Shown here piece after piece: positions 11,301 through 17,964 of a stretch of DNA of 64,000 nt. The position numbers were made by a program, and so were the translations under genes. Location of the stretch: positions 24,500 to 88,499 of IMG/VR virus record IMGVR_UViG_3300020469_002640; one strand, written 5' to 3'. The number at the start of each line of letters is the position of its first letter. The stretch's first letter is position 1. Under the pieces are notes generated by a model that saw only the letters and a list, made by a program, of their open reading frames with translations, was not told the origin of the DNA and made no database searches. This stretch comes from a virus.

Positions 11301-11798
11301 CCAATAAACTATAAGATCTTCGTTTGCATTAATTTTATACGTTCCTGTTATAGGATATGACGCATCAAATTTTAAATTAATATCTACAGGAACTCCTGCT
11401 GCGTTTATAAACCCATTTTCCATTACTGCTCCCCATTCCGCATCACTTTCGTCACCATAAGGAAGATTTAAAAGCGTTGTATATTGATTATTACTACGAA
11501 TAATTCCTATTTCAGATCTAGCATAATGAGCGCTTTGAGTAATCTCTTCAGTTTCAGGATTTATAAAAGTATATCTATTTACAGAAAATACAATAATTTC
11601 ATCATTAGTAGTTTCTATAGTTCCAATAACTTTGTATCCAGGCAGCTTTCCTATATTAGGTCCTTCTTGAGTACCTTTTTCATTACTAACAGCACCATCA
11701 ACGTTATTAATAATTGCATTTCTTGCATACCGCCACGTTCCTTCAGGTTGATCTGAAGGATGCGTATCTCTATGCATTCCTTTTGTAAGTCTACCCAT
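5385..11798 (-). CDS. Giant tail/muzzle-type structural protein (2137 aa)
   Basis: The longest gene in the window. The N-terminus (MGRLTKGMHRDTHPSDQPEG, then YARNAI and a VSNEKGT motif) follows a pattern I recall from the largest tail or muzzle proteins of crAss-like and Cellulophaga podoviruses: G-M-x-x-D-x-x-P, then P-x-G, then R-A-x-N. The rest is beta-rich, with many Y, W, T and N residues and no signal peptide or clear enzyme motif. The ATG at 11798 shares one base with the stop of the upstream ring-like gene, so the pair is translationally coupled. A role as a tail-tip or muzzle component is inferred from size, position and the N-terminal motif. An assignment as tail fibre is not excluded. 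Confidence 0.75.
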   Translation of the reverse strand: MGRLTKGMHRDTHPSDQPEGTWRYARNAIINNVDGAVSNEKGTQEGPNIGKLPGYKVIGTIETTNDEIIVFSVNRYTFINPETEEITQSAHYARSEIGIIRSNNQYTTLLNLPYGDESDAEWGAVMENGFINAAGVPVDINLKFDASYPITGTYKINANEDLIVYWTDNLNPPRTLNVSRQDRLGNPGLIYANKWIDTTNKNYVDQLNLFTHSGPVPNINLHSVTSGGALVTGTYQLALAYVDVDLTVTNFVVVDNPVPIVEDVESVTPIERYDGAAAGSQSGKSIKWRVNNINDCYKFIRPVVIQSIEDQRFAFQLHDIEVSFNNLNPAIIGQDGMEQWDKHIDISFSGTEGYISTSVEDVIIDEVSYDTVKTMTQLDDVLYLGNLTGTKDIGFQPYAADIKLTATVKEISNFDPYSLITDNIENGFIEVEPLEADKSNGYRDPWNCYKRRGYMRGEVYAFYIAFILNDGSMSYAYHIPGREAILDEKYDLDTSATDLQGADAAEIMKLGNVKNFHVKSYSQEPNSNNMNYWENETEFYPSTPAFAHPAYKDENGKPARVRHHHFPKNSHNEFAAIKHTSTSSPSLADPDAPDIKWTFDDIAITDSDINSLGLTWIDENGDAIPTYMMAAMTAFHVDHMPTTIEVGTTYEIYWDMADWATGSGTYNGLVVSIQEDNDWILVSHESYYIDSGIPNWAGGGLADAIGSWFAEQFSSADYPNDSNVSNALGGSFDEGWMKVKNPDLPGYCHTITDGGVVSDTVRVLGFDLTDIKIPIEIARKVQGFRIYHAKRDHKNKRILGQGPVVPYFKKTGRLGGCPNDPAEGVSSSQPFWVKLPLEIGDHKNDERKTNVLSFYNFELLRTQDSISPATHISVQTITTHNVFLGPGVLHELDVDSACNFELIKSNFYISKSTSVLPSLVNYVIKERCKTYVEGNTVLTATAAGFGYRLYNRGGETHMAIGVTNEVGSLNIDDYNGIRTNKSDYKSVYLSNAATQVRTVNLEAFKTDVYNTIDSQNLVWTGFQIVGRDLYNFVDPAEAIEQELAVQLDNINGLVGGYSTAAVQQSTASTYFTEYSSAPNGQYNPEIHGWANPVHFEHGIFGGDIFLCRYGFRQTLSPRISTMDPRCRISAIMSIIETTDNVNFRHDEGKESVYVPGSSFKEVAIQDRDGKHYDPSTYYDLTSQPSIKYNIDYSKVNDTRPAFALPNLIAAPTVFTTRVQRSTKSDPGSLTDNFRHFLANDYKDMPKNRGELWNLAAFNNLLYIHMEDSLLLTKGKQTMTMKDGSEAFIGSGDIFSQDPDEFLQTEEGYGGTQSQYSTLITKYGYFFIDQRNNKIFMAGQKLVEISKLGMESWFQENLSSDKWNYRLPDSPILGVGFVSGWDERNQRILLTKRALLPTLEGKDFFEPYGRTRSRSNREGKIVYNPSEKIFELQVFPGVEKVENGDFGYGNELLPITDFSDATDFSSSQNTSADFYYEIAQDASSRALSSGTFQMDYGPDDPFFYLDKVSLEPYTDYILIITWKGAKGIRINLPGALGEDDIFHVVTNQSVYTTTGVNFKTGNRESYKLSIFGGKADRGDTLYVQSVSIKDVAFDAWAYDNTKWQIKDNKITHSGAGSNALRQELNTVSNRKIITQFTVSGMTTGSLKVHYGGEYVERVVSNGTYKIEKMWRTESQTLTFTAEENFDGSLNDISSSNKPEYSYKLYTSDRIIDTLDFTVKNEEDFINIEVPIDISVKLQSFKDSNVIQGRPDRSIPPLARTDEDDRPRQLWARVGWTISFYPEQNVWGSFHDYLPHLYTYKSGSGEFSGLCSFFNWEELPNPFWERTTHNYSLVEGASMLAGESGELVFLTDGWTGNGATGWNGVHNMHSWRLWSHNSVYTPGAFYLCAPRTENSLMYPINKILNVEAFTYPFEVEAVINSPKQRDVSKIFSNISYETEVFDRASDEYGVGNLRDVRYKRLDKDGFTSFFVYNSTQHSGKTEIAYLENVRKIAHKWQINKFRDKAALYTTHFQSASYSNPTNETFAMTPTAYAPAGVLTSGFPESNADTQLEWDSLTTTSQAVDWVGNQDVHDMFEATWQVNGAYGINTHNMYIDPAKPWNLQRKFADTYLGIRLTFNNLNQNFVNLYSFNAGMRKYIR

Positions 11799-12733
11799 TA
11801 CCCTCTATATAATGTTTCTCGTTCATTCATATTTTCAAAAAATGCTGCATGTCTATTTAAATTAGGAACCAGTCTAACCCACTGATTCATAAACGACTCA
11901 TACCTATCTATGTCTGGATAGTTAGCAGCGTTTCTAGCTTGAGTACAATATTGTTTCCATTTTTGGTCTGCAAAATTATAATCTATTTTGTTGCTAGGCT
12001 TGTTAAATCCTCCTAATAACATTTGTTTATATACATACCAAAACATAGCTTCTTTATAACTAACATCGTCTGGAATCAAAGGATAACAATCTTCGTCAGT
12101 TGGAAGCGCCATATAACTTAAACATACTTTACCTTCCATAAAAGATGTTTTAATATAATCTGCATCTACTATGTAAGAGTCTTCGCTTTGTGCAAATTCA
12201 TTTACACACTCATCGCAATGCATACTTTTATGGAACGTACCTGCACCATATTTTAAAGGCTCTAACCTTGCACCATTTCCAAAATAAATATTTTCAAGCA
12301 CTAGCATTCTACTTTGCAGCTCTCTAAGTTCTAACACATTAGATTTATACTGAGTATCAAATTGATTTAAATCTGCAGTAACTAGCGTAGAAGATGTTAA
12401 AGTTTCTAAATCTGCATTATATTCTCTAATATCATCTCTAAGACTTTTTATTTGAGTTACTAATGTGTCTAGCTCTGTGCTCTTTGCAGGGCTAACAGAT
12501 TCGTTAACTGCAACTTGATTTATATAATACAAATCTTCAGGCAGTAGGCATTTGTTATTTTTAATAGTTAACACAGTTTGTTTTTGAACAAGTTGTGTGG
12601 CTGCTCCAATATGTTCAAGAGCTTCTCCTATCCATTCTACAGCATCTGTTACCCAATCTGCATTATTAGGTTTAAGATCTCTCATAACCTTTCTAATTAC
12701 ACATTTGCATGATGTATTTTTATATACTGCCAT
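11798..12733 (-). CDS. Tail ring/hub-like structural protein
   Basis: A 311-residue protein with a distinctive N-terminus, CKCVIRKVMRDLKP followed by DWVTDAVEWIGEALEHIG, which I associate with a conserved structural protein of crAss-like and related marine Bacteroidota podoviruses. The centre contains a predicted coiled coil (about residues 80-145), and the C-terminal half is rich in Y and W. It is coupled to the giant tail protein downstream (shared base at 11798). By comparison with the gene order of such phages it is probably one of the ring or adaptor proteins between portal and muzzle. No enzymatic motif is visible. Confidence 0.7.
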   Translation of the reverse strand: MAVYKNTSCKCVIRKVMRDLKPNNADWVTDAVEWIGEALEHIGAATQLVQKQTVLTIKNNKCLLPEDLYYINQVAVNESVSPAKSTELDTLVTQIKSLRDDIREYNADLETLTSSTLVTADLNQFDTQYKSNVLELRELQSRMLVLENIYFGNGARLEPLKYGAGTFHKSMHCDECVNEFAQSEDSYIVDADYIKTSFMEGKVCLSYMALPTDEDCYPLIPDDVSYKEAMFWYVYKQMLLGGFNKPSNKIDYNFADQKWKQYCTQARNAANYPDIDRYESFMNQWVRLVPNLNRHAAFFENMNERETLYRG

Positions 12734-12744
12734 TGTATTGTATT

Positions 12745-12915
12745 TTATAAATTATCTAAGTTAGGAGTAGCAGGCTCTAAAAACCCACCATCCATTTTTT
12801 TCTTTTTAACAGGTTTACAAATATCTTTCTTATTTTTAGAATCGTATCCTGCATAGTAATACCCTTTCCAGCAAGCTTTGCCGTCAGAGCCTTTCTTTTT
12901 ACCTTTTCTAGCCAT
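12745..12915 (-). CDS. Small lysine-rich protein with GGFLEPA tail
   Basis: A 56-codon ORF starting MARKGKKKGSDGKACWKGYY and ending GGFLEPATPNLDNL. It is very basic in its first half, with two cysteines and an aromatic YYYAGYDSKNKK stretch that resembles small DNA- or protein-binding basic peptides of phage virions. Only one base separates it from the stop of the next gene upstream, and it fills the gap before the ring-like gene. Its C-terminal GGFLEPA motif is shared with the gene at 12917-13162, which suggests duplication or a common tag. The function is unknown. Confidence 0.65.
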   Translation of the reverse strand: MARKGKKKGSDGKACWKGYYYAGYDSKNKKDICKPVKKKKMDGGFLEPATPNLDNL

Positions 12916-12916
12916 G

Positions 12917-13162
12917 TTAATCTATTCTTTCAATTGCTGGTTCTAAAAACCCGCCTGTTTGGTATCTCATTGGAGAAGCCATTTTTTTCTTCTTTTTCTT
13001 TTTTGTAGCCATTCCGCCTTTCTTTTTATTATTCTTTTTAGCTCCTGCAATTCTATCAGCAGCTGTAGGATTAGGATTATTATCTATTCCTGCTTCTACA
13101 CTAAGCATTCCAAATTTAGAACCACCTTTTTTATAACTTTTCATTTTTTTCATGTAACCCAT
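12917..13162 (-). CDS. Small highly basic protein with YQTGGFLEPA tail
   Basis: An 81-residue protein with two lysine clusters (KKNNKKKGG and a run of seven K at about residues 54-62). The C-terminus is MRYQTGGFLEPAIERID. The basic body suggests nucleic-acid binding or packing within the capsid. The YQxGGF motif also occurs near the N-terminus of the hydrolase at 2069-5383 and in the peptidase-like protein at 39944-41935. It sits 2 nt after a conserved phage gene and 1 nt before its 56-residue relative. No known family is recognised with confidence; a virion cargo or minor structural protein is the best guess. Confidence 0.7.
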   Translation of the reverse strand: MGYMKKMKSYKKGGSKFGMLSVEAGIDNNPNPTAADRIAGAKKNNKKKGGMATKKKKKKKMASPMRYQTGGFLEPAIERID

Positions 13163-13164
13163 AA

Positions 13165-13638
13165 TTATTCTTTTTTAAATTTTAAATATGCTAAGTCGTC
13201 TGTTTTTAACAGATTAATTAGTTTTTCTTTATTACCTTTAATACCTCTTGTTGCATCAAACCTATATACAGATTTATTAGGAATTCTACATTTACCCTTA
13301 CGCCAATAAAATTTACAATAATAGCCGTCAGTATAGTATATATGCCACTTAATACCTTGTTCTGTTTCCGCATTGTATAATTCTTTACCTTCTTCTAGTA
13401 ATTCTTTTTTATATTTATTAGACTCTCCCCAATCTACTCTAGGATTGCGAGGGTCTCTTTCTTTTCTAACTATAGATAATGTAGATAAATTATTTCCCAT
13501 ATCAAAAGTATTTCCATTTAAAATATCTTTTATAATTTCTATGTTAAATTCTTCACACACATCTCTAAAAAGTTTTTTATCAACAAACTCAACAGCATGT
13601 ACATATTCTTTATATATATCTTGTAAAGTATACGACAT
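13165..13638 (-). CDS. Conserved Bacteroidota-phage protein of unknown function
   Basis: A 157-residue protein with the signatures LNGxTFDMGNNLSTLSI, RVDWGESNKYKKELLEEG, then WHIYYTDGYYCKFYW and ATRGIKGNKEKL. I recognise this pattern from late-gene blocks of crAss-like and Cellulophaga-type phages, where it has no firm function. The tryptophan- and tyrosine-rich core followed by a basic RGIKGNK segment would suit an RNA- or protein-binding fold, but that is a guess. Its ATG shares a base with the stop of the upstream ring-like gene (13638), and it ends 2 nt before the basic small protein. Confidence 0.7.
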   Translation of the reverse strand: MSYTLQDIYKEYVHAVEFVDKKLFRDVCEEFNIEIIKDILNGNTFDMGNNLSTLSIVRKERDPRNPRVDWGESNKYKKELLEEGKELYNAETEQGIKWHIYYTDGYYCKFYWRKGKCRIPNKSVYRFDATRGIKGNKEKLINLLKTDDLAYLKFKKE

Positions 13639-14345
13639 TAACTACGTTGTTTTTTTGACGATTTTTTAGCTGGCTTAACTGGAGGCGGATCTTGTGCATT
13701 ATCATTTGTAGTATCTGACATTGTTCCAGCTAACAACTGAAGTTCCGTACTAGCAATACCTTGTGTTATCATTTGTATCATATCCATAGGAATAGGAAAA
13801 TCTGAATGCACATCATAACACATTGTTCCATCACAGTCAAAACCTTCTAATGCTTCTGGATCTTCAAATATACCTCTAATGTTAGCATACTGCATTCCAT
13901 TTGCATTATATATATACATATAATCTTCAATCATATATGCTCTTTTAGCATTTTTTGCATACTTATCATAAGGCAGCCACTGTACTGTTATAGGATCTAC
14001 AATAGGAATAGTTTCTAAACCTGTTACATCAGATACATGCGTAATAGCGTCTCTAAAATTTAACCTAACTGTTTTAGGTATTTTAACTTGAGATTTGTAT
14101 ACATCACAATTTACAGGAAGTTTGCAACACTTTGAAGCATCTACCTTTTTAAATTCAATACACTTAAGATCTTGCTCAAGGTGTCTTGTAATGTTACCAT
14201 TTTTAGCAAAGTCTCTTCTAATAAACATTGCTCTGTAATACTTAATATTAAATTTTAGCTGAGCTATAGAAATATTTTCTCCAGTATTAGATCTACCTCC
14301 TCTAACTAAATTTAAAATGTTGTACGCTATTTCGTCTAGTGTCAT
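13638..14345 (-). CDS. Ring/adaptor-like structural protein
   Basis: A 235-residue protein starting MTLDEIAYNILNLVRGGRSN, then FNIKYYRAMFIRRDFAKNG, ITRHLEQDL and DASKCCKLP. This is a strongly conserved pattern in crAss-like and marine podoviruses of Bacteroidota, where it belongs to the set of neck and tail ring proteins. The C-terminus is a disordered Pro/Lys/Ser tail (about residues 215-235). It begins 5 nt after the phosphoesterase gene and is coupled to the next gene by a one-base overlap. The assignment to the ring or head-completion group rests on motif memory and neighbours, not on a structural comparison. Confidence 0.7.
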   Translation of the reverse strand: MTLDEIAYNILNLVRGGRSNTGENISIAQLKFNIKYYRAMFIRRDFAKNGNITRHLEQDLKCIEFKKVDASKCCKLPVNCDVYKSQVKIPKTVRLNFRDAITHVSDVTGLETIPIVDPITVQWLPYDKYAKNAKRAYMIEDYMYIYNANGMQYANIRGIFEDPEALEGFDCDGTMCYDVHSDFPIPMDMIQMITQGIASTELQLLAGTMSDTTNDNAQDPPPVKPAKKSSKKQRS

Positions 14346-14350
14346 GTTTC

Positions 14351-15523
14351 TTACACGTTAGTTTGTAAATATCCTTCGTATCCGCGTTGCTTGTTCCATA
14401 TATGTGCTTGTCCTGTTCTTTTAGCTTCGTACCCCATTGCTTTATGCCAATCGTCATTTTTGCATATTGAAGGTATAAATCTAACTTTGATTCCTCTATA
14501 TTCGTTTACCATTTCTTTGTGTAGATGCCCGCAATGAGCTTCTCTAGACGTAGTTCTAGCAAACATTTCTGGTTGTTCAGTTGCCATTATAAGCGGCATA
14601 TCTGCAGCTTTAACTTTATCTCCGTGAGTAAATAAAATCATATTAGTTCCATATTCATAATACTTACGATGATCGTGTGAGTTGTTTATATTAACTCTAT
14701 CATCATTTATAAAATATGCATCTAAATACTCTCCTGAATAAAACATTCTTTCATAGTCATGATTACCCTGTATTACAACTACATCTACATCTGCGTATTG
14801 TGCTAAATAATCAATTGCTTTTACCATTAATCCGCAATATCCTACAAATGTTTCTCTCCAATCTGCTGAGTCAAACTGCGGTGTACCTTTAGTTGTAGCT
14901 CTAGTTAGCCCTTCAGAATTCATACCATCGTTACCAATAGGTAATATTATTTTTTCTATATCTAAACCTATAGCCTTTTTCATAAGGTCTTCTATAACAT
15001 CCATGTACTCATCTTCAGCTTCTTCTAAACTTTGTCCTGTATATTTACCATAATGAATGTCAGGTAAAGATACTTCGTAAGCAACAGCATCTGGTTTTTC
15101 AGGTGTGCACTTTTTACATTTTTTAGATCTGCCTTCTTTTACTGGGCTGTTTTCTTCTAGCATTTGTATAATAGAATCTTTAAGTCCAGTTAATAAATTA
15201 TCTTCACTTTTAACTACTACTGAAAACCTAGACTCTCCTCCCATATTTTGCCAGTACTTTACTGACTTAATATCTTTTTTGCTAATACTGTTATCTTTAA
15301 GAAACGCATCAAACTCAGTTACTTCATGCGCATCAATATTGTTAACATTTATATTAGCTAGTTGTGAAGTTTCAAAACCCTCCATAAGCTCTATACGAGC
15401 TTCTCTAAGAGCTTCTTTACAAACTTCCGGACTAGCTTCTAGTTTATCAGCTAAACGCTTAGATCCCTCTTTTAAATAGCCTGGTCTTTTAATTAAAAAT
15501 TCTTTAATTTCGTTTTTGGTCAT
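14351..15523 (-). CDS. Calcineurin-like metallophosphoesterase
   Basis: A 390-residue protein with the full metallophosphoesterase signature in order: LPDIHYGK (about residue 158), IGNDG (196), GNHDYER (254), THGDK (300) and CGHLH (331). These supply the D, H, N and H ligands of a two-metal centre. An N-terminal segment, about residues 1-60, looks helical and may bind DNA or protein (KRPGYLKEGSKRLADKLEAS). Substrates in this superfamily range from DNA ends (SbcD/Mre11) to nucleotides and phosphoproteins, so the substrate is open. It lies among late genes, between holin and ring-like protein, rather than with the replication genes. The start at 15523 overlaps the holin stop by 4 nt. Confidence 0.85.
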   Translation of the reverse strand: MTKNEIKEFLIKRPGYLKEGSKRLADKLEASPEVCKEALREARIELMEGFETSQLANINVNNIDAHEVTEFDAFLKDNSISKKDIKSVKYWQNMGGESRFSVVVKSEDNLLTGLKDSIIQMLEENSPVKEGRSKKCKKCTPEKPDAVAYEVSLPDIHYGKYTGQSLEEAEDEYMDVIEDLMKKAIGLDIEKIILPIGNDGMNSEGLTRATTKGTPQFDSADWRETFVGYCGLMVKAIDYLAQYADVDVVVIQGNHDYERMFYSGEYLDAYFINDDRVNINNSHDHRKYYEYGTNMILFTHGDKVKAADMPLIMATEQPEMFARTTSREAHCGHLHKEMVNEYRGIKVRFIPSICKNDDWHKAMGYEAKRTGQAHIWNKQRGYEGYLQTNV

Positions 15524-15906
15524 TTCTTTCTAATTTTTTCTATAGATCTTCCAGCAAAGTAAGCTCCATAGACAGTTATTAATAAAGTTTGGTATATTGG
15601 TATATATGCAGGAGCAATACTGAATCCTCCTGCGTTTCCGTCAAATATAGATATAACTACAAACATAGCTGTAAGAAATATACATATTAATGGTCTAATG
15701 TTTTTTGACAACCAGTTATCGGACTTCATGTCTGCTTCCCAACGTCGTGTCACTTGTTCCTGCGCTTGCGACTCAGCTTGCATAAGAACTTCTTCCATCT
15801 TACGCTTTGCTTCTAGTCTTTCTTCTTCAGTAGTTGTTAGGCTATCTATTACCCCTCCTACTTTTTCTATGACGTTTCCGCCTAATATTTTTAATAACTT
15901 ACTCAT
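15520..15906 (-). CDS. Holin-like membrane protein (3TM holin type)
   Basis: A 128-residue protein with an amphipathic, charged first half (EEERLEAKRKMEEVLMQAES, coiled coil about residues 27-60), then SKNIRPLICIFLTAMFVVIS and a second hydrophobic stretch IYQTLLITVYGAYFAGRSIE, ending in basic residues. This is the layout of the gene-transfer-release holin family (3TM holin). It would collect in the inner membrane and open it late in infection so that the M15 endolysin at 20486-20953 reaches the wall. It overlaps both neighbours by a few bases, so it is part of a coupled late operon. Timing control is not visible in the sequence. Confidence 0.75.
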   Translation of the reverse strand: MSKLLKILGGNVIEKVGGVIDSLTTTEEERLEAKRKMEEVLMQAESQAQEQVTRRWEADMKSDNWLSKNIRPLICIFLTAMFVVISIFDGNAGGFSIAPAYIPIYQTLLITVYGAYFAGRSIEKIRKK

Positions 15907-16288
15907 AATTTAAAATTAAGTCTAATGTTTTAGTTTCATCTCCTGTAACTTTAATATAAACATCAAATGTAGATTTATATTCAAAATTTTCTAAACCTTC
16001 TAACACATTATAAGATGTCCCTGAAGGAATAGTAATTCCTTTTAAAACATAATAAATTTCACTGTGATCTACATTTTCTATAGGCTTATCATCTACGTCT
16101 CTTTTTGTAACTACGCGAAGTTCTTTTTTTAAATAAATATCTACATCTACAGAATTAGAACAAGTATTAGACAGTAAAAATAAGTTTATAGTACGATTAG
16201 GTACTTTTATACTTGCACGTTTAGATAATAGTTTATAATCAACAGCCCCTGTTGCATCTCCTGCTATATGTCTATAAATACTTCCCAT
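15899..16288 (-). CDS. Small beta-rich protein between fibre and holin genes
   Basis: A 129-residue protein starting MGSIYRHIAGDATGAVDYKL. It shows alternating hydrophobic strands (INLFLLSNTCSNSVDVDIYL, FDVYIKVTGDETKTLDLIL) typical of small beta-sandwich virion proteins. There is no signal peptide or membrane segment. It shares a base with the stop of the LamG/MAM protein and overlaps the holin start by 8 nt. I do not recognise a family. Position suggests a fibre accessory or tail-associated protein. Confidence 0.65.
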   Translation of the reverse strand: MGSIYRHIAGDATGAVDYKLLSKRASIKVPNRTINLFLLSNTCSNSVDVDIYLKKELRVVTKRDVDDKPIENVDHSEIYYVLKGITIPSGTSYNVLEGLENFEYKSTFDVYIKVTGDETKTLDLILNYE

Positions 16289-17964
16289 TATTCAGTTTCT
16301 ATTATTTGTACTGCATCTACTGCTAAGTCTGCTCTATAACTTGTACCATTTTGACTTACAAAATATATATAATAATCTGCACCATTTCTATAGCTATTTA
16401 AGCTAATTGTTTTTTCTTGCCATACGCTACTATTACTTGTAAATCCAGACCAGTGTCTATTAGTGCTCGCATCTCCTGTATGTAAGTATTGTGCTAATTC
16501 TGTAGCATTACTATGATTTGCTGTAGCAGCTGTATGTATGTATACAAATAAATCTCCCATATTTGTACCATATCCATGTGCCCAAAATTTTAAATTTAAA
16601 TCATTAGTAGCGTCAATCATATTATTACTATTAAATGCAGGCATTCTTGCTACAAAACAATATGCATGTCTACCACCTGTAACTTCAGTATACATGTATT
16701 TGTCTAGGTTAGTAGTTGTATAGTGGCCCCCATTTGAAATATTTACTCCTCCAGTAGGCCCTGTTCCACTTGATCCTGTACCATCTTGTCCTAAATTCCA
16801 ACCTTTAACAGTTTTGTTAGATGTTCTAGCCCAATATGTACCGTCTGTGGCACTTGTTCCATTTACCCATCCATTGCTAGGAGACCAACTTGAAGTATAA
16901 CCTTCTTGCGTACTCTCCCCTTCAAACTGATATGTTGCTGTATGTAAAGGGTATATTACTGCTCCAAACAATGCGCCACTCGTTAGTACTCCATTATTTG
17001 AATTACTCGATGAATCAAATACAGTAGTACCAGAGTTTTCTTCAAACTTCCAATAGCCAACTAAATTAGAACTGTTGTCATAATTACCACTGTCAGCTAA
17101 TAAGTTCATTGGTTGCCCACTATTATATACAGCAGCTATAGCATCCGCATCTAAATCAGTATCCCATATTGCACAATCATTCATAACACCATCTAAAAAT
17201 TGACTGTATGTATGACTTGTAGCGTGAGATCTAATACCAAAATATATATGCGTCATTGTAGCAGTCATAGTTGAAAAACTTTGAGCTACTCCTCTTGCAT
17301 TATGTGCAGGACTACTGCTCTGACCTTCTTGTCTTAGAACTCCGTCTAAATACAATTTCATTTTACCATTGTAGTCTGTACTTTGATAAGTAAATGTTTC
17401 ACTTGTATCCCAAGTAGCTGCTATGTGATGCCATTGTCCATCTGTAAACCATCCCGCCTGCGCACCACTAAATTCTGTGTCAGAAGCAGCAGTTCCGTAA
17501 TCTGTATATATTCTACTATAAGGTATGCCATGATCTGTTGGAGAATCATTTTTAGCATTGCAAATAGAAGTAATTTTAGACCCGCTAGCATCAGTAGTGT
17601 AATCTATTCTTACAGGCCAAGCTCGTCCTACTGCATGCACTACAGGCATTAAAATTGTAATAACATTATCAGTAGTGCCTGTGTCTGCATAATTATTTAT
17701 TGAAAGAAAGTAGATAGCTTTAGCATTAGATTCTGAATCATCTAGCTTAACCCAAAAAGAAATAGTACCTCTTGTTTTATTTATTGGGTCTGAAGATAAT
17801 GTAACATCTACGTAATCATTTGTACCATCAAGTGTTACACCGTAAGCATCTGTATAGCTTTCAATAGTTTGACCAGACATATTAGCAATAGTAGATTTAG
17901 CCTGGCTATCTACCTTGGCTATATCAGCTATTGCTTTATCGTCTATTTTACTTATTGTCCCCAT
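16288..17964 (-). CDS. Fibre/adhesin with LamG and MAM-like lectin-fold domains
   Basis: This 558-residue protein has a short N-terminal attachment region, then a laminin-G/concanavalin-like domain at about residues 45-290: VTLDGTNDYVDV, GTISFWVKLDDS, DGQWHHIAATWD, MKLYLDGVL and DCAIWDTDLDADAIAAVYN. A second jelly-roll resembling a MAM domain follows at about residues 345-555 (TYQFEGES, GWVNGTSATDGTYWAR, GPTGGVNISNGGHY, RHAYCFVARMP). Both folds bind glycans or proteins. It follows directly after the large fibre gene (shared base at 17964), so it probably decorates or tips that fibre and contacts the host surface. No enzymatic residues are evident. Confidence 0.75.
   Translation of the reverse strand: MGTISKIDDKAIADIAKVDSQAKSTIANMSGQTIESYTDAYGVTLDGTNDYVDVTLSSDPINKTRGTISFWVKLDDSESNAKAIYFLSINNYADTGTTDNVITILMPVVHAVGRAWPVRIDYTTDASGSKITSICNAKNDSPTDHGIPYSRIYTDYGTAASDTEFSGAQAGWFTDGQWHHIAATWDTSETFTYQSTDYNGKMKLYLDGVLRQEGQSSSPAHNARGVAQSFSTMTATMTHIYFGIRSHATSHTYSQFLDGVMNDCAIWDTDLDADAIAAVYNSGQPMNLLADSGNYDNSSNLVGYWKFEENSGTTVFDSSSNSNNGVLTSGALFGAVIYPLHTATYQFEGESTQEGYTSSWSPSNGWVNGTSATDGTYWARTSNKTVKGWNLGQDGTGSSGTGPTGGVNISNGGHYTTTNLDKYMYTEVTGGRHAYCFVARMPAFNSNNMIDATNDLNLKFWAHGYGTNMGDLFVYIHTAATANHSNATELAQYLHTGDASTNRHWSGFTSNSSVWQEKTISLNSYRNGADYYIYFVSQNGTSYRADLAVDAVQIIETE

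Noticed and set aside
5385-11798. Possible virion RNA polymerase in the giant proteins
   Set aside because: No DxDxD-type metal motif was found in the large proteins of this window; any such polymerase would have to be outside it.
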